Notes: a model not told the origin generated them from the letters alone. A stretch of 41,150 nt of DNA from Acidobacteriota bacterium (GCA_003224235.1 QHYU01000149.1:5619-46768); one strand, 5' to 3'; numbered from the stretch's first letter, positions 8,252 to 17,895 are shown. Numbers and translations are program-made.

Positions 8252-9907
8252 TCAGGTCGAGGTAAGCTCCTTGAGGCACGTGAGGCGGTAGGCGATGAAG
8301 TCGCCTTCGTGTTTAGTGGAAATAGTAGTGGGCTCAGCCTGAACAATATCTTTCACCCGTTTGTACAATTCGGGACTGATGAGCACTTCCCCGGCTTGCG
8401 CGCCCGCGCAGTAACGCGAAGCCCGGTTGACCGTATCCCCGATCACCGTGAATTCCATGCGGTCCTCGGTGCCGATGAAGCCGTGCACCACCTCCCCGCG
8501 GTGAATCCCAATGCCGATGTCGCGCGCCGGCAGGCCCCGCGCTCCGCGCTCCGCATTCAATTTGGCCACCGCCGCCTGCATTGCGAGACCTGTGCGCACC
8601 GCCTGCTCGGGGTGCTGGGGATCGGGTTCTGGACTCCCGAAGATGGCCAGGACCGCGTCGCCCATATATTTGTCCACAGTTCCCTGATGGGCGAAGATGA
8701 TCGGAACCAGCTCCGCGAAATAGTCGTTGAGCATTTCCACCACGCCGCCAGGCTCCATCTCCTTGGCCAGCTTGGTGAAGCCGCGGATGTCCGAACACAG
8801 AATGGTGACTTCGCTTCGCTCGCCGCCCAAACGCAATGGTCCTTGATGCCCGAGCAATCTCTCTGCAACCTTCGGTGAGAATTGCCGCATGAGGTTGGCC
8901 CGGGCGGCCGCCTCGCGCTGGAGTTTCTCCTGCAACTGGTGTCCCGCGACTGCCATGGCTGCGTACTGCGCGACTCCGAGCATGAGCCGCAAAGCCTCCT
9001 CAGTGAAGCCCGCAGCGAAGCTTCGATTGTCCACACAGATGGCTCCCAGCGCCTGGCCCTGCCAGAGCAGCGGTACATACATGCCCGTCTCGATCTGTTT
9101 TTGCACGATGCTGCCGCTGATGTCCCCCTCGATGCTCCGCTGCCAAATGAAACCTTTGCCTTCGTTCATCGCACGGCGCGCCAGAGTCTCGCTCACCGAG
9201 GGTCCGCCGGCTGCGCGGTAGGCCTTCAAGAGCAGCGCGTCGGAGTTAGGGTCGCGCAGGAGTAGCGCGCCGCGATCGGCATCCGGAATTATCTCCACGA
9301 GCCGCTCCACAATTGTCTGGAGCAGCGTGTCCAGCCGAGTCTCCGCCGCAAACTGCAAGGGCAGGTCGTAAAGCAACTCGAGGCGGCGGGCAGTTTCCGC
9401 AGTGGCGCCGGCAGCAGGGCCGAAGGCCCGCTCATTGGCGTCCAGTGCTTTGGCGATTTCGATGCCAGGCTCGTCTGTCGGAAACCCGCCCGCCAGGGTC
9501 GCTCCGGGCTTCAAAGCGCCAGGGTCCTGCGGCGAGGCTTCTGGCTCCAGGATTTCCAGGCGCAGCGTTGTATCACCGATAAGAACTGAGTCGCCCGGCC
9601 CGAGGGACCATCTGCCCTTTCCTCTTATTCCGATACCGTTGACTTGCGTGCCCCAGGAGCTGTTAAGGTCCTCGATCCAATACTTTCCCCCTTCCGTCCA
9701 GATCCGCGCATGCCGGCGCGAAACCTTGAGGTCGGGGGCAAGATCCAAGTCCACCGCTTCACTGCAGCTGGCGCGGCCGATCACGACCTGAGGCTGCTGG
9801 ATGGCGAAGGCGCTTTCCATGCCCCCATACGAACACAGAATCCGCATTGCGCTTTCCCGAGCCGCGAGCTTGCTGCGTGAGACCATTGCCTGGAAGCCTT
9901 GCTCCAC
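8252..9907 (-). CDS. FHA-GAF-class III adenylate cyclase
   Basis: This is a soluble signalling cyclase of 551 residues from a GTG start; ATG 9847 (MRILCSYGG) is equally plausible and begins right at the first domain. The FHA domain (about 21-118) keeps phosphopeptide-binding residues Arg45, Ser63, His66 and Asn82. A GAF domain spans about 185-325. The class III cyclase domain (about 362-545) has metal-binding Asp373 (CSDIRGFT) and Asp417 (KYMGDAVLAIFG), purine-contacting Lys413 and Thr492, and transition-state Asn494 and Arg498, so it looks active. Thr in place of the usual Asp in the purine pocket is typical of class IIIb, several members of which respond to bicarbonate. The gene is convergent with thrB and divergent from the permease. 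FHA input suggests control by Ser/Thr phosphorylation. Confidence 0.9.
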   Translation of the reverse strand: MEQGFQAMVSRSKLAARESAMRILCSYGGMESAFAIQQPQVVIGRASCSEAVDLDLAPDLKVSRRHARIWTEGGKYWIEDLNSSWGTQVNGIGIRGKGRWSLGPGDSVLIGDTTLRLEILEPEASPQDPGALKPGATLAGGFPTDEPGIEIAKALDANERAFGPAAGATAETARRLELLYDLPLQFAAETRLDTLLQTIVERLVEIIPDADRGALLLRDPNSDALLLKAYRAAGGPSVSETLARRAMNEGKGFIWQRSIEGDISGSIVQKQIETGMYVPLLWQGQALGAICVDNRSFAAGFTEEALRLMLGVAQYAAMAVAGHQLQEKLQREAAARANLMRQFSPKVAERLLGHQGPLRLGGERSEVTILCSDIRGFTKLAKEMEPGGVVEMLNDYFAELVPIIFAHQGTVDKYMGDAVLAIFGSPEPDPQHPEQAVRTGLAMQAAVAKLNAERGARGLPARDIGIGIHRGEVVHGFIGTEDRMEFTVIGDTVNRASRYCAGAQAGEVLISPELYKRVKDIVQAEPTTISTKHEGDFIAYRLTCLKELTST

Positions 9908-10067
9908 ACCAACGGAACCAGTTTAAATGAGAATTCGGAGCGTTCAGGAATCAAAAGCAGGGAGTATGCCGAAGACGCAAAGAGAGCGAGGACGTCGAGA
10001 AGCTACGGCTCTTGTTGACGCCGCCCGACATTTTCCTTACCTTGCGGGCAACGGAATCATTGGAACA

Positions 10068-11414
10068 ATGTCAACGACTACTAGCTCGATGCCCGGGGCA
10101 CTCACCGCAGTGGGCGAATCTCGCCGATTCGAGCGATTGAGCCTCAGCGCATTCGTCGCGGTATTGTATGCCTATTGTGCGGCCGGGCCCTTCGGCTTTG
10201 AGGAGATGGTGTCCAGGTCGGGGCCGGGGATGGCACTGCTGTTCCTCATGATCGTTCCCTGGCTGTTTAGCCTGCCGATGTCGCTGGTCACCGCGGAGAT
10301 GGCGACGGCGATGCCCGTGGAAGGAGGATTCTATCGCTGGACCCGCGCCGCTCTTGGCGACTTCTGGGGCTTCCAGTGCGGCTGGTGGAATTGGACAGGG
10401 ACATTCCTGATGAACGCCGCCTATGCGGTCGTCTTGGCCGACTACACCGCACAACTGCTCCCGGCGAGCGCAGGGGGATGGCGTCACTGGCTGGTTGCGT
10501 TGTTTTTCCTGGTGCTAGTCGCCGCATTGAACGTTCGCGGGATCCGTGTGGTGGGCAACTTCACGGTGGCGATGCTGCTGATGGTGCTGTTGCCCGTGGC
10601 CGTTTTCACGCTCTTGGGTCTCAGCCAGATGCGCGTAAATCCATTTGTGCCCCTGGTCCCTCCCGGCAAACCGTGGCGCGAAGTCTACGGAGTGGGATTG
10701 TCCCTGGCGCTGTGGCTGTATTCCGGCTACGAGCAGCTTTCCACCAACACCGAAGAGGTGGAGGACCCGGTTCGTAATTTCCCGCGCGCGCTCGCCATCA
10801 TGGTTCCCTTGGCCATGTTTACCTTTCTTCTGCCTACGCTGGCGGGGATCGGCGCAAGTGGCGACTGGCAGAACTGGACCACGGGATATATCGTTACCGC
10901 GAGCCGCAAGGTCGGCGGGCACTGGCTGGCGCTGCCAATGTTCGGCGCGGCTATGGTCTCCGTTCTGCTCGGGCTGGAAAGCACCTTGCTCTCATCCACT
11001 CGCCTGCCCTTCACCATGGCCGAAGACGGGTACTTCCCTACTAGGCTCGCTCGCCTCCATCACCGATTTCGGACGCCGGTGCAGGCCATTGTGCTAACCA
11101 CGGCCCTGTGCGCCCTGCTTGCAGTCTTCCGGCTGACGCAGCTAATCGCTGTCTACACCTGGTTGCGGAGCGCGACCTCGGCGCTCACGCTATTGGCCGC
11201 GTGGAGGCTGCGACACACAGCTCCCCAGCTTGCCCGTGGCTTCCGGATTCCCGGCGGCGCCCTCGGCATGGCCGCTGTCGTGATTGTGCCTTTGCTGCTG
11301 TTCGCTTGGGCACTCGTAAATTCTGATCGCTCCGCACTGCTCTGGGGGCCCATCTATCTAGCGCTGGGCCCGATCGCATTCCTATTGGTTCGCGATCTGC
11401 GCCAACGCAAATAG
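10068..11414 (+). CDS. APC-superfamily amino acid permease
   Basis: This is a polytopic transporter with about 12 hydrophobic segments. It has 448 residues if it starts at ATG 10068. The first helix region contains AAGPFGFEEMVSRSG, like the glycine-rich unwound TM1 of APC carriers. VEGGFYRWTRAALGDFWGFQCGWW and SGYEQLSTNTEEVEDPVRNFPRAL match TM3 and the TM6-loop signature of amino acid/polyamine permeases. The frame continues back to 9927, but the extra 47 residues are Arg-rich, unlike a transporter N-terminus, and no good ribosome site supports either start. The substrate cannot be read. It lies just upstream of an aldo/keto reductase on the same strand (84-base gap). Confidence 0.85.
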   Translation: MSTTTSSMPGALTAVGESRRFERLSLSAFVAVLYAYCAAGPFGFEEMVSRSGPGMALLFLMIVPWLFSLPMSLVTAEMATAMPVEGGFYRWTRAALGDFWGFQCGWWNWTGTFLMNAAYAVVLADYTAQLLPASAGGWRHWLVALFFLVLVAALNVRGIRVVGNFTVAMLLMVLLPVAVFTLLGLSQMRVNPFVPLVPPGKPWREVYGVGLSLALWLYSGYEQLSTNTEEVEDPVRNFPRALAIMVPLAMFTFLLPTLAGIGASGDWQNWTTGYIVTASRKVGGHWLALPMFGAAMVSVLLGLESTLLSSTRLPFTMAEDGYFPTRLARLHHRFRTPVQAIVLTTALCALLAVFRLTQLIAVYTWLRSATSALTLLAAWRLRHTAPQLARGFRIPGGALGMAAVVIVPLLLFAWALVNSDRSALLWGPIYLALGPIAFLLVRDLRQRK

Positions 11415-11498
11415 CGGGGCGACCAAGGCTGCAGCGACCTCGGCTAGAGGGCCGAGGAGCAGTTCCCGCAAAGTTGATGGTTCTCGGAGATGGACCTC

Positions 11499-12470
11499 AT
11501 GAAATACCGCAAGCTCGGCCGAACCGGCTTCGAGGTGAGCGAGATTAGCCACGGTCTCTGGGGGATGAGCGGTTGGACTGGCTCGAACGATGAGGAATCG
11601 CGAAAGGCTCTCCAGCTCTCAGCGGATCTCGGCTGCAACTTCTTTGACACCGCGTGGGCCTATGGCGAGGGGAAAAGCGATCGTCTGCTGGGAGAACTTC
11701 TCCACAAGAACCGCGGGCGGAAACTATATGCCGCGTCGAAGATACCGCCCAAGAACCGCAAGTGGCCGGCCTCTTCGAGTGATGCCCTCGAAGACGTTTT
11801 CCCGGCCGAACATGTCCTGAAGTACGCCGACTGCATCAGGAAGAACCTCGGCGTGGAGCGCATCGACCTTCTTCAATTTCACGTCTGGGATGACAGTTGG
11901 GCCGGCAACGAGATGTGGATGAATACCGTTCGCAAGCTGAAGGCGGAGGGTTTGATCGCCGCCTTCGGCCTCAGCCTCAATCGCTGGCAGCCGAATAATG
12001 GGATTCGCGCTCTGGAGACGGGATGCGTTGACACCGTGCAGGTGATTTACAACATCTTCGACCAGGCACCCGCAGATGAGCTCTTTCCATGCTGCAAGAA
12101 ATTGGATATTGGAGTGATCGCCCGCGTGCCCCTGGATGAAGGAAGTCTAGGAGGCAAGTTGACGCCCACGACCACCTTTCCGGAGGGGGACTGGCGAGCA
12201 CGCTACTTTTGTTCCGCGAATCTCTTGCCCACTCTCCAGCGGGTAGATGCTCTCAAGGCTATCACACCACCGGCAATGACCCTTCCAGAGATGGCTCTCC
12301 GATTTGTTCTGTCGAGTCCCCAGGTGAGCACCACCATTGTGGGGATGCGGAAACTGGAAAACGTCCGTGAAAACCTCAAGGTAAGCGATGGGAGGCCGCT
12401 CGAACCTGCCTTGCTGGCTGGCCTGCGCGGACATCGCTGGGACAGGAAGGCCGCACCCTGGTCCGCTTAG
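11499..12470 (+). CDS. Aldo/keto reductase
   Basis: This is an NADPH-dependent oxidoreductase with the TIM-barrel fold. Counting from ATG 11490, the catalytic tetrad is Asp53, Tyr58 (FFDTAWAYGEGKSD), Lys84 (ASK) and His131 (LLQFHVWDD). The C-terminal cofactor motif is STTIVGMRKLENVRENL. ATG 11499 is preferred because the GGAG at 11485-11488 sits at a normal distance from it but directly abuts 11490. The length (323 residues) is normal for AKR families related to YdjG and general stress protein 69. The substrate is unknown. It may be co-transcribed with the upstream permease. Confidence 0.9.
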   Translation: MKYRKLGRTGFEVSEISHGLWGMSGWTGSNDEESRKALQLSADLGCNFFDTAWAYGEGKSDRLLGELLHKNRGRKLYAASKIPPKNRKWPASSSDALEDVFPAEHVLKYADCIRKNLGVERIDLLQFHVWDDSWAGNEMWMNTVRKLKAEGLIAAFGLSLNRWQPNNGIRALETGCVDTVQVIYNIFDQAPADELFPCCKKLDIGVIARVPLDEGSLGGKLTPTTTFPEGDWRARYFCSANLLPTLQRVDALKAITPPAMTLPEMALRFVLSSPQVSTTIVGMRKLENVRENLKVSDGRPLEPALLAGLRGHRWDRKAAPWSA

Positions 12471-12904
12471 CTTGCACTCCGAGGCCTGGAGAGGGATTTG
12501 TTGTCGGCCAATCTACGGCTCTTCGGCAACGCATCCGCCCCTTCATTGTCTATTGTTCTATTGTTGTGATGGCTCGAAACAAGCCTGGAAACGAGCCGAA
12601 TTCCCCGGGCCTGCTCGACGCGATTAGCAACCTCTTGGCCCGCTGGCGTCTAGCGTGCCATGCGGGTTTACCGAGACGAGGTTGAGGGTGGGGCTGTAGT
12701 TCGTTGGCCGTGCAGCACATGCGGCGCCCGCCCTGGACTGAAGTCAGCAACGGCTGCTTGGTTTGCCAAGTTTCCCACAGCCCACTTATCCACTTTATAA
12801 TTGACGTACATTCCCTCAATAGTAAACTCACGCCGGCTAATCCATCGCGCTTGCCGCGCTCAAGATCACGCGAGGTCGCCAACAGCCCCCCGGGTGGAGG
12901 GACC
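12471..12904. other. Intergenic region upstream of the CheB-CheR kinase
   Basis: The frame of the next gene stays open back to 12704, but the added residues match nothing in the CheB family and a strong ribosome site (GGAGGG) precedes 12905. Apart from a promoter candidate at 12801-12828, no gene or repeat is seen. Confidence 0.5.
12801..12828 (+). promoter_or_regulatory. Candidate sigma-70 promoter for the CheB-CheR kinase
   Basis: TTGACG at 12801-12806 and TAAACT at 12823-12828 are separated by 16 bases in a locally AT-rich patch, about 75 bases before the gene's ATG. The match is by eye only. Confidence 0.4.
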
Positions 12905-15900
12905 ATGAAAACAACTACTCCTTCAGCGATGCATGGCTCGGAGCCCAGCCCTCTCCGCCAAGCATCTCAGGTTCAGGTGATCAATAAATCTTTCCCGATT
13001 GTGGGCATTGGTGCATCAGCTGGCGGCCTCGAAGCCTTCTCGCAGTTGCTGAGAAATTTGCCCCAAAAGACCGGGATGGCCTTCACCCTGGTGCAACACC
13101 TTGACCCTAAGTACGGGAGCATCTTGCCGGAGACTCTTTCCCGGGTCACCAAGATTCCGGTGAGAGAGGCCGCAGACAACATGGTCGTCGAACCGGACCA
13201 TGTGTATGTGATCCCCCCAAACACCCCTTTGGAGATTCTCCACGGTGTGCTGCATCTAATCGCCGGCACGTTGACACCCGGTCAACATACGCCCATCGAT
13301 TACTTCTTGCGCTCCTTGGCGCAGGACCGCGGCCCAAAGGCCATCGGTGTAATTCTGTCGGGAACTGCTTCCAACGGGGCGCAGGGGTTGGAGGCGATCA
13401 AGGCCGCCGGAGGGATCACCTTCGCCCAGGATGAAAAGTCGGCAGAATTCGCGGGAATGCCGCAGTGTGCTATCGCCGCAGGTTGCGTAGATCTCATCCT
13501 GCCGCCCAGAGCCATCGCTTCAGAGCTGTCACGGATTGGACGCCATCCCTATCTCGCGCATCGCGGGAATGACCCGGCAGATGCATTCTCGACCAATGGA
13601 GCGAACCAACTCCGCAAGATTTTCGTTCTCTTGCGCAATGCCACTGGAGTGGATTTTACCTACTATGAGCAGCGCACGCTGCAGTGGCGGGTCAGACGCC
13701 GGATGGTTTTGCGCAAGCTGGATCTGCTGAAGGAATACGTCGCCTTCCTGGAGAGCAGCCCGCGAGAAGTGGAGGCTTTGTTCCGCGACTTCCTGATCCA
13801 CGTCACCGGCTTCTTCCGGGACCCTGAAGCCTTCCTGGCTCTGCCGGCAAAGGTGTTCCCCCAAATCATGGCGAACCGAAAGCCGCAGGATCCCGTTCGG
13901 ATCTGGGTGCCAGGGTGCTCCACCGGGGAGGAGGCCTATTCAGTTGCCATCAGTTTCCTCGAATTCCTGCGGCAAGCGACGGGCAATCCCCCCAGCAACA
14001 TTCAGGGGCACACCCCAATTCAACTTTTCGCCACTGACGTCGCTAGGTGGAGCATCGAAAAAGCGCGTCTCGGTCTCTATCCGGAATCCATCGCTGCGGA
14101 GGTCTCTCCTGAGCGCTTGAAGACTTTCTTCGTTAAGACGGACGGGGGCTATCAAGTCAGCAAGCCCGTTCGTGACATGTGCGTGTTTGCTCGACAAAAC
14201 GTGACCAAAGACGCGCCGTTCTCCGGAGTGGATCTGATCACCTGCCGGAATCTGCTCGCCTATCTGGAGCCCGAGTGGCAGACCAAGGTCCTGTTGATTT
14301 TTCATAGCGCGCTCAAACCCCGCGGTTTTCTGATGCTCGGGACATCGGAAACCGCCGCTGGCTGTTTGGATCATTTCGCGCCGGTAGACAGGAGGTACAA
14401 AATCTACGCAAGGAAAGAGGCCTGGCTCCGACTGCCGCCTTTCTCTGTGCGCAGTGAATACCCGGCGGGACAAGCCGAGTATGGCAAAGGCAGACGCCTC
14501 CCCAGAACCGGACCGAGCGCAGCTCAGCGCCCTCGCCCGGGAACCATAAGGGTCCCGCAGAAATCATCGGCTCGGTATCGAGAGGTCGCGGAATTGAAAC
14601 GGGACGCGACGACAAGCCGGAAGCAACTGCAATCCATCATCCAGGGGCAAGAAAGCAGTGACGAAAAACTCTGCTCCGCCGACAAAGAGATCCTCCCAAG
14701 CAACGAGAAGCTGCAAAGCGCCAAGGAAAAATCGGAAATCGCCGAAGGAGAGCTGCAGCTGCAGTCCAGCAACGAAGAGCTCAGCGCTCTCAACCAGGGT
14801 TTGCAGAATCGGAATCTCGAGTGCCGTGTCTCCAGCAGTGATCTGAAGAATCTGTTGGATAACGTCAACATTCCGATCGTGATTCTGGGAAATGATCTCC
14901 GCATCCGCCTTTTCACGCCGTCGGCCCAGAAGCTGCTCAAATTGCTTCCCGGCGATCTGGGGCGCCACATCGGCGACATTAAGCCCGATCTCCTCGTGGG
15001 GGATTTGGAGCCATTGGCTCAAGCGGCCATCGAGAGTCTCGCCTTGCAGGAACAGGAGGTGCAAGACCGCAGGGGGCGCTGGTATCGGGTCCGAATCCGA
15101 CCGTACCGGACCGCCGAGAACAAGATCGACGGCGCCGTGCTGGTGCTAACCGATATTGACCTGCTCAAGCGCGATCTCGACCAATCGCGGCTCTATGCCG
15201 AGATGATTGTCGAGACCGCGCGAGATCCTCTTTTGATCCTCGATGTTTCCCTCCGCGTGAAAACCGCCAATCGGGCTTTCTACCGGACCTTTCGAGTTTC
15301 GCCGGAAGATACCGAGAAGCGGCCCGTTTACGAGTTGGGCAACGGACAGTGGAACATGCCTCGTCTGCGGCTACTGCTCGAAGAAATCCTGCCGAAGCAT
15401 GCTCAGGTCGATGATTTTGAGGTGGAATGCGAGTTCCCCGACATTGGGCGGAAGACGATGTTGCTCAATGCCCGGCGATTCGATGTTGAGGCGACCGGTC
15501 ACTTCATCCTGCTGTCGATTCAGGATATCACCGAGCGGAAGCGTGCGGAGAATATGTTGAGCGGCGAGACCTGGGTGTTGGAAATGATCGCTAAGTGCCA
15601 CTCCTTGCCCGCTGTGCTGAAGGCATTGTGTCGCGTCATCGAAGAGCAGTCCACGGGCCTGCTTTGCTCGGTTCTTCTTCTGGAGGCAGATGGAATTCAT
15701 CTGCGACACGCCGCTGCCCCGGGGCTGCCCGAGGATCACGTTCGTGCCCTCGAGGGAATCGCGATCGGTCTGCAGGTCGGTCCGCGGGGCATGGCGGCAT
15801 GTCAAAAGGAACCAGTGATCGTGTCCCATATCTTGACGGACCCGCTGTGGGTCGGTTATCGAGAGTTGGCAGCGCGGCATGGGCTCCGTGCCTGTTGGTC

Positions 15901-16720
15901 CACGCCCATTCTCTCCACAACCGGTCAAGTGCTGGGGATCGTCGCGATGTACCACCGCGCGGCGCGCAGCCCCAACTCGCAAGAATTGCAACTGCTCAAA
16001 CGAGCCACGCGCCTGGCCGCTTTCGCGATCGAGCGCAAGCAAGCCGAAAACGAAGTGCGCCAACTCTCCGGGCGCTTGCTCCAGTTGCAGGACGAGGAAC
16101 GCCGGCGAATTGCCCGAGAATTGCACGACAGCACCGGCCAGAAGGTCGCCGCGCTGGCCATGGACCTCGCCGTGGCCAGTGAAGAGGCCGCTGCGTTCAA
16201 GCCAAAGGCGCGCCAGGCGCTTGCGGAGTGCTTCACCCTCGCGGAACAGATTGCCGCCGAGGTCCGCACTCTTTCCTACTTATTGCACCCCCCTCTGCTC
16301 GACGAATCCGGCCTGGCTTCCGCCATTCGTTGGTATGCGGACGGTCTCGCCCAGCGAAGCGGACTTCATGTGAACCTCGAGGTGCCTCCCGAATTTGGCC
16401 GGCTGCCTCCAGAACGGGAAACCACACTCTTCCGCATCGTTCAGGAAAGCCTGACCAACGTTTTGCTTCATTCCGGGAGTAAAAAGGCAAACATTCGCAT
16501 CGTCCAAGACGCCCAGCAGGTCACCCTCGAAATAAGCGATGAGGGCCGGGGATTAGCGCCGGGAACGCTGGACCAGTCTCATCCAGGCCTGACGAGGCTA
16601 GGTGTCGGCATCGCGGGGATGCGCGAACGCGTAAGACAACTTCACGGCCGCGTGGAAATCAGTTCCAACTGCCGGGGAACCTTGGTCAAGGCTATTCTGC
16701 CTCTCGGAGGGGAGTCGTGA
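12905..16720 (+). CDS. CheB-CheR-PAS-PAS-GAF hybrid sensor histidine kinase
   Basis: This 1271-residue fusion starts at ATG 12905 behind GGAGGG. In order it has a CheB methylesterase-like domain (about 27-215), a CheR methyltransferase domain (about 234-500, SAM motif VPGCSTGEEAYS), a Glu/Lys/Gln-rich coiled coil (about 560-648), PAS domains (about 645-755 and 762-880), GAF (about 890-1042), HisKA_3 with phosphoacceptor His1074 (RELHD), and an ATPase domain to the end. CheB keeps Ser38 (GASAGG) and His65 (VQHLDP), but the third triad residue, Asp in GTGSDG-type motifs, is Asn157 (GTASNGAQG), so esterase activity is doubtful. No chemoreceptor gene is nearby. Output passes to the regulator whose GTG overlaps its stop by four bases. 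It is probably cytoplasmic; the stimulus is unknown. Confidence 0.92.
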   Translation: MKTTTPSAMHGSEPSPLRQASQVQVINKSFPIVGIGASAGGLEAFSQLLRNLPQKTGMAFTLVQHLDPKYGSILPETLSRVTKIPVREAADNMVVEPDHVYVIPPNTPLEILHGVLHLIAGTLTPGQHTPIDYFLRSLAQDRGPKAIGVILSGTASNGAQGLEAIKAAGGITFAQDEKSAEFAGMPQCAIAAGCVDLILPPRAIASELSRIGRHPYLAHRGNDPADAFSTNGANQLRKIFVLLRNATGVDFTYYEQRTLQWRVRRRMVLRKLDLLKEYVAFLESSPREVEALFRDFLIHVTGFFRDPEAFLALPAKVFPQIMANRKPQDPVRIWVPGCSTGEEAYSVAISFLEFLRQATGNPPSNIQGHTPIQLFATDVARWSIEKARLGLYPESIAAEVSPERLKTFFVKTDGGYQVSKPVRDMCVFARQNVTKDAPFSGVDLITCRNLLAYLEPEWQTKVLLIFHSALKPRGFLMLGTSETAAGCLDHFAPVDRRYKIYARKEAWLRLPPFSVRSEYPAGQAEYGKGRRLPRTGPSAAQRPRPGTIRVPQKSSARYREVAELKRDATTSRKQLQSIIQGQESSDEKLCSADKEILPSNEKLQSAKEKSEIAEGELQLQSSNEELSALNQGLQNRNLECRVSSSDLKNLLDNVNIPIVILGNDLRIRLFTPSAQKLLKLLPGDLGRHIGDIKPDLLVGDLEPLAQAAIESLALQEQEVQDRRGRWYRVRIRPYRTAENKIDGAVLVLTDIDLLKRDLDQSRLYAEMIVETARDPLLILDVSLRVKTANRAFYRTFRVSPEDTEKRPVYELGNGQWNMPRLRLLLEEILPKHAQVDDFEVECEFPDIGRKTMLLNARRFDVEATGHFILLSIQDITERKRAENMLSGETWVLEMIAKCHSLPAVLKALCRVIEEQSTGLLCSVLLLEADGIHLRHAAAPGLPEDHVRALEGIAIGLQVGPRGMAACQKEPVIVSHILTDPLWVGYRELAARHGLRACWSTPILSTTGQVLGIVAMYHRAARSPNSQELQLLKRATRLAAFAIERKQAENEVRQLSGRLLQLQDEERRRIARELHDSTGQKVAALAMDLAVASEEAAAFKPKARQALAECFTLAEQIAAEVRTLSYLLHPPLLDESGLASAIRWYADGLAQRSGLHVNLEVPPEFGRLPPERETTLFRIVQESLTNVLLHSGSKKANIRIVQDAQQVTLEISDEGRGLAPGTLDQSHPGLTRLGVGIAGMRERVRQLHGRVEISSNCRGTLVKAILPLGGES

Positions 16721-17373
16721 CCCTATTTCGGATCCTCGTGGCGGATGATCATGAAGTGGTGCGACACGGTATGCGCTTCCTGCTGGAAAGCCGCTCGGGA
16801 TGGGAAATCTGTGGCGAAGCGGCAGACGGCCGGGAAGCAGTGGAGAAAGCCCTGCGATCGAAGCCAGATCTGGCGATCCTGGACATCAGCATGCCAACAC
16901 TGAACGGCTTGGAGGCCACGCGCCAAATCCTGAAAATCCTCCCCCAGGCTGAAGTGCTGATTCTCACCATGCATGAGTCCGAGGAGGTGATGCGCGAGGT
17001 GTTGGAAGCGGGTGCCCGCGGCTATGTCTTAAAGTCCACCGGCGGGCGCGACCTGGTGGCAGCAGTGGAGGCCTTGCAGCAGCGCAGAACTTTCTTTTCC
17101 CCCAAGGTGGGAGAGATGGTGCTACAAGGCTACCTGACGCGCGCAGCCTGGTCCTGCGAGGAGATGGCGAGCCACCGTGCTTTGACGCCGCGCGAACGCG
17201 AAGTTGTCCAGCTTCTGGCCGAGGGGAAGACCAACAAAGAGGTAAGTGCAGCCCTGGGCCTGAGTGTCAAGACAGCGGAAACCCATCGCATGAACATCAT
17301 GCGGAAGCTCAATCTCCATTCCCTCAGCGATTTAGTCCGCTACGCCGTGCGCAACAATATCGTCCAGCCTTAG
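16717..17373 (+). CDS. NarL/FixJ-family response regulator (REC-LuxR HTH)
   Basis: This is a 218-residue regulator with a GTG start overlapping the kinase stop (GTGA). The receiver has DD at 10-11, Asp56 in LDISMP, the Thr in LILTMHES, and the switch Lys in GYVLKS. The C-terminal LuxR helix-turn-helix has TPREREVVQLLAEGKTNKEV and LSVKTAETH. It is paralogous to the regulator at 1952-2608, with identical length and matching blocks throughout including the C-terminal LVRYA...NKIVEP/NNIVQP. It is the cognate partner of the CheB-CheR kinase. Cross-talk between the two systems is possible because the kinases also share their transmitter halves. Targets are unknown. Confidence 0.93.
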   Translation: MTLFRILVADDHEVVRHGMRFLLESRSGWEICGEAADGREAVEKALRSKPDLAILDISMPTLNGLEATRQILKILPQAEVLILTMHESEEVMREVLEAGARGYVLKSTGGRDLVAAVEALQQRRTFFSPKVGEMVLQGYLTRAAWSCEEMASHRALTPREREVVQLLAEGKTNKEVSAALGLSVKTAETHRMNIMRKLNLHSLSDLVRYAVRNNIVQP

Positions 17374-17870
17374 TCCCTCCGGGCGGGACCAGCGCGTCTG
17401 CCGCGGGCGCAGTCCGTCCTGAGAGCCAAGAAAAGAAATATTTCACCTTACTCCTCCTTAGGGACTACTCCGCGAGAATCTACAGAATGCGCCGAATTGA
17501 CGAATAGAGCTGGACTGCCTAAGTTTGCCTTCCCCCGAAATTAATGTGAGATGGTAGCGGCGGGGGATCGGAGACCGCATGCGAGTGCGACGATACGGAT
17601 TCAAGATGCAGGAAGGAGCCGTAGGCCACGCGTCAGGATCTTCCCTCAAGGGAAATCCAGGCTAGGACGCCGGCTACCCCCTCTGTCAAAAGGGGAGGGT
17701 ACGGTCCGCCACGGATTCTTCAGGAACCAAACCACTGCTGAGCGCCCGGAGACCTTGGTTGACCACCATCTCCATTGTGGTGCGGGGGCGGGACTGTCAC
17801 CCAGACCCGCCCCCCGCAGCTTAAACGATCATGTCGTGTGAACGCATCGAGCTCGCTCATTCACGCCACG
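17374..17870. other. Intergenic region, no supported gene
   Basis: No gene is supported. A short hairpin just after the regulator (GTCCC and GGGAC within 17373-17392) has no T-tract, so it is not called a terminator. The frame from 17551 to 17841 has no motif. The region ends at the left boundary of the mobile unit. Confidence 0.45.
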
Positions 17871-17878
17871 CAATCTCA

Positions 17879-17895
17879 GGTAGTGTCCTAATTTG
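17879..17895 (+). repeat. Left terminal inverted repeat of the mobile unit
   Basis: GGTAGTGTCCTAATTTG, preceded directly by the direct repeat CAATCTCA (17871-17878). The TAG stop of the minus-strand passenger gene is read from within it. Confidence 0.78.

Noticed and set aside
17373-17392. Hairpin after the second response regulator
   Set aside because: The short stem is not followed by a T-tract, so a terminator is not supported.
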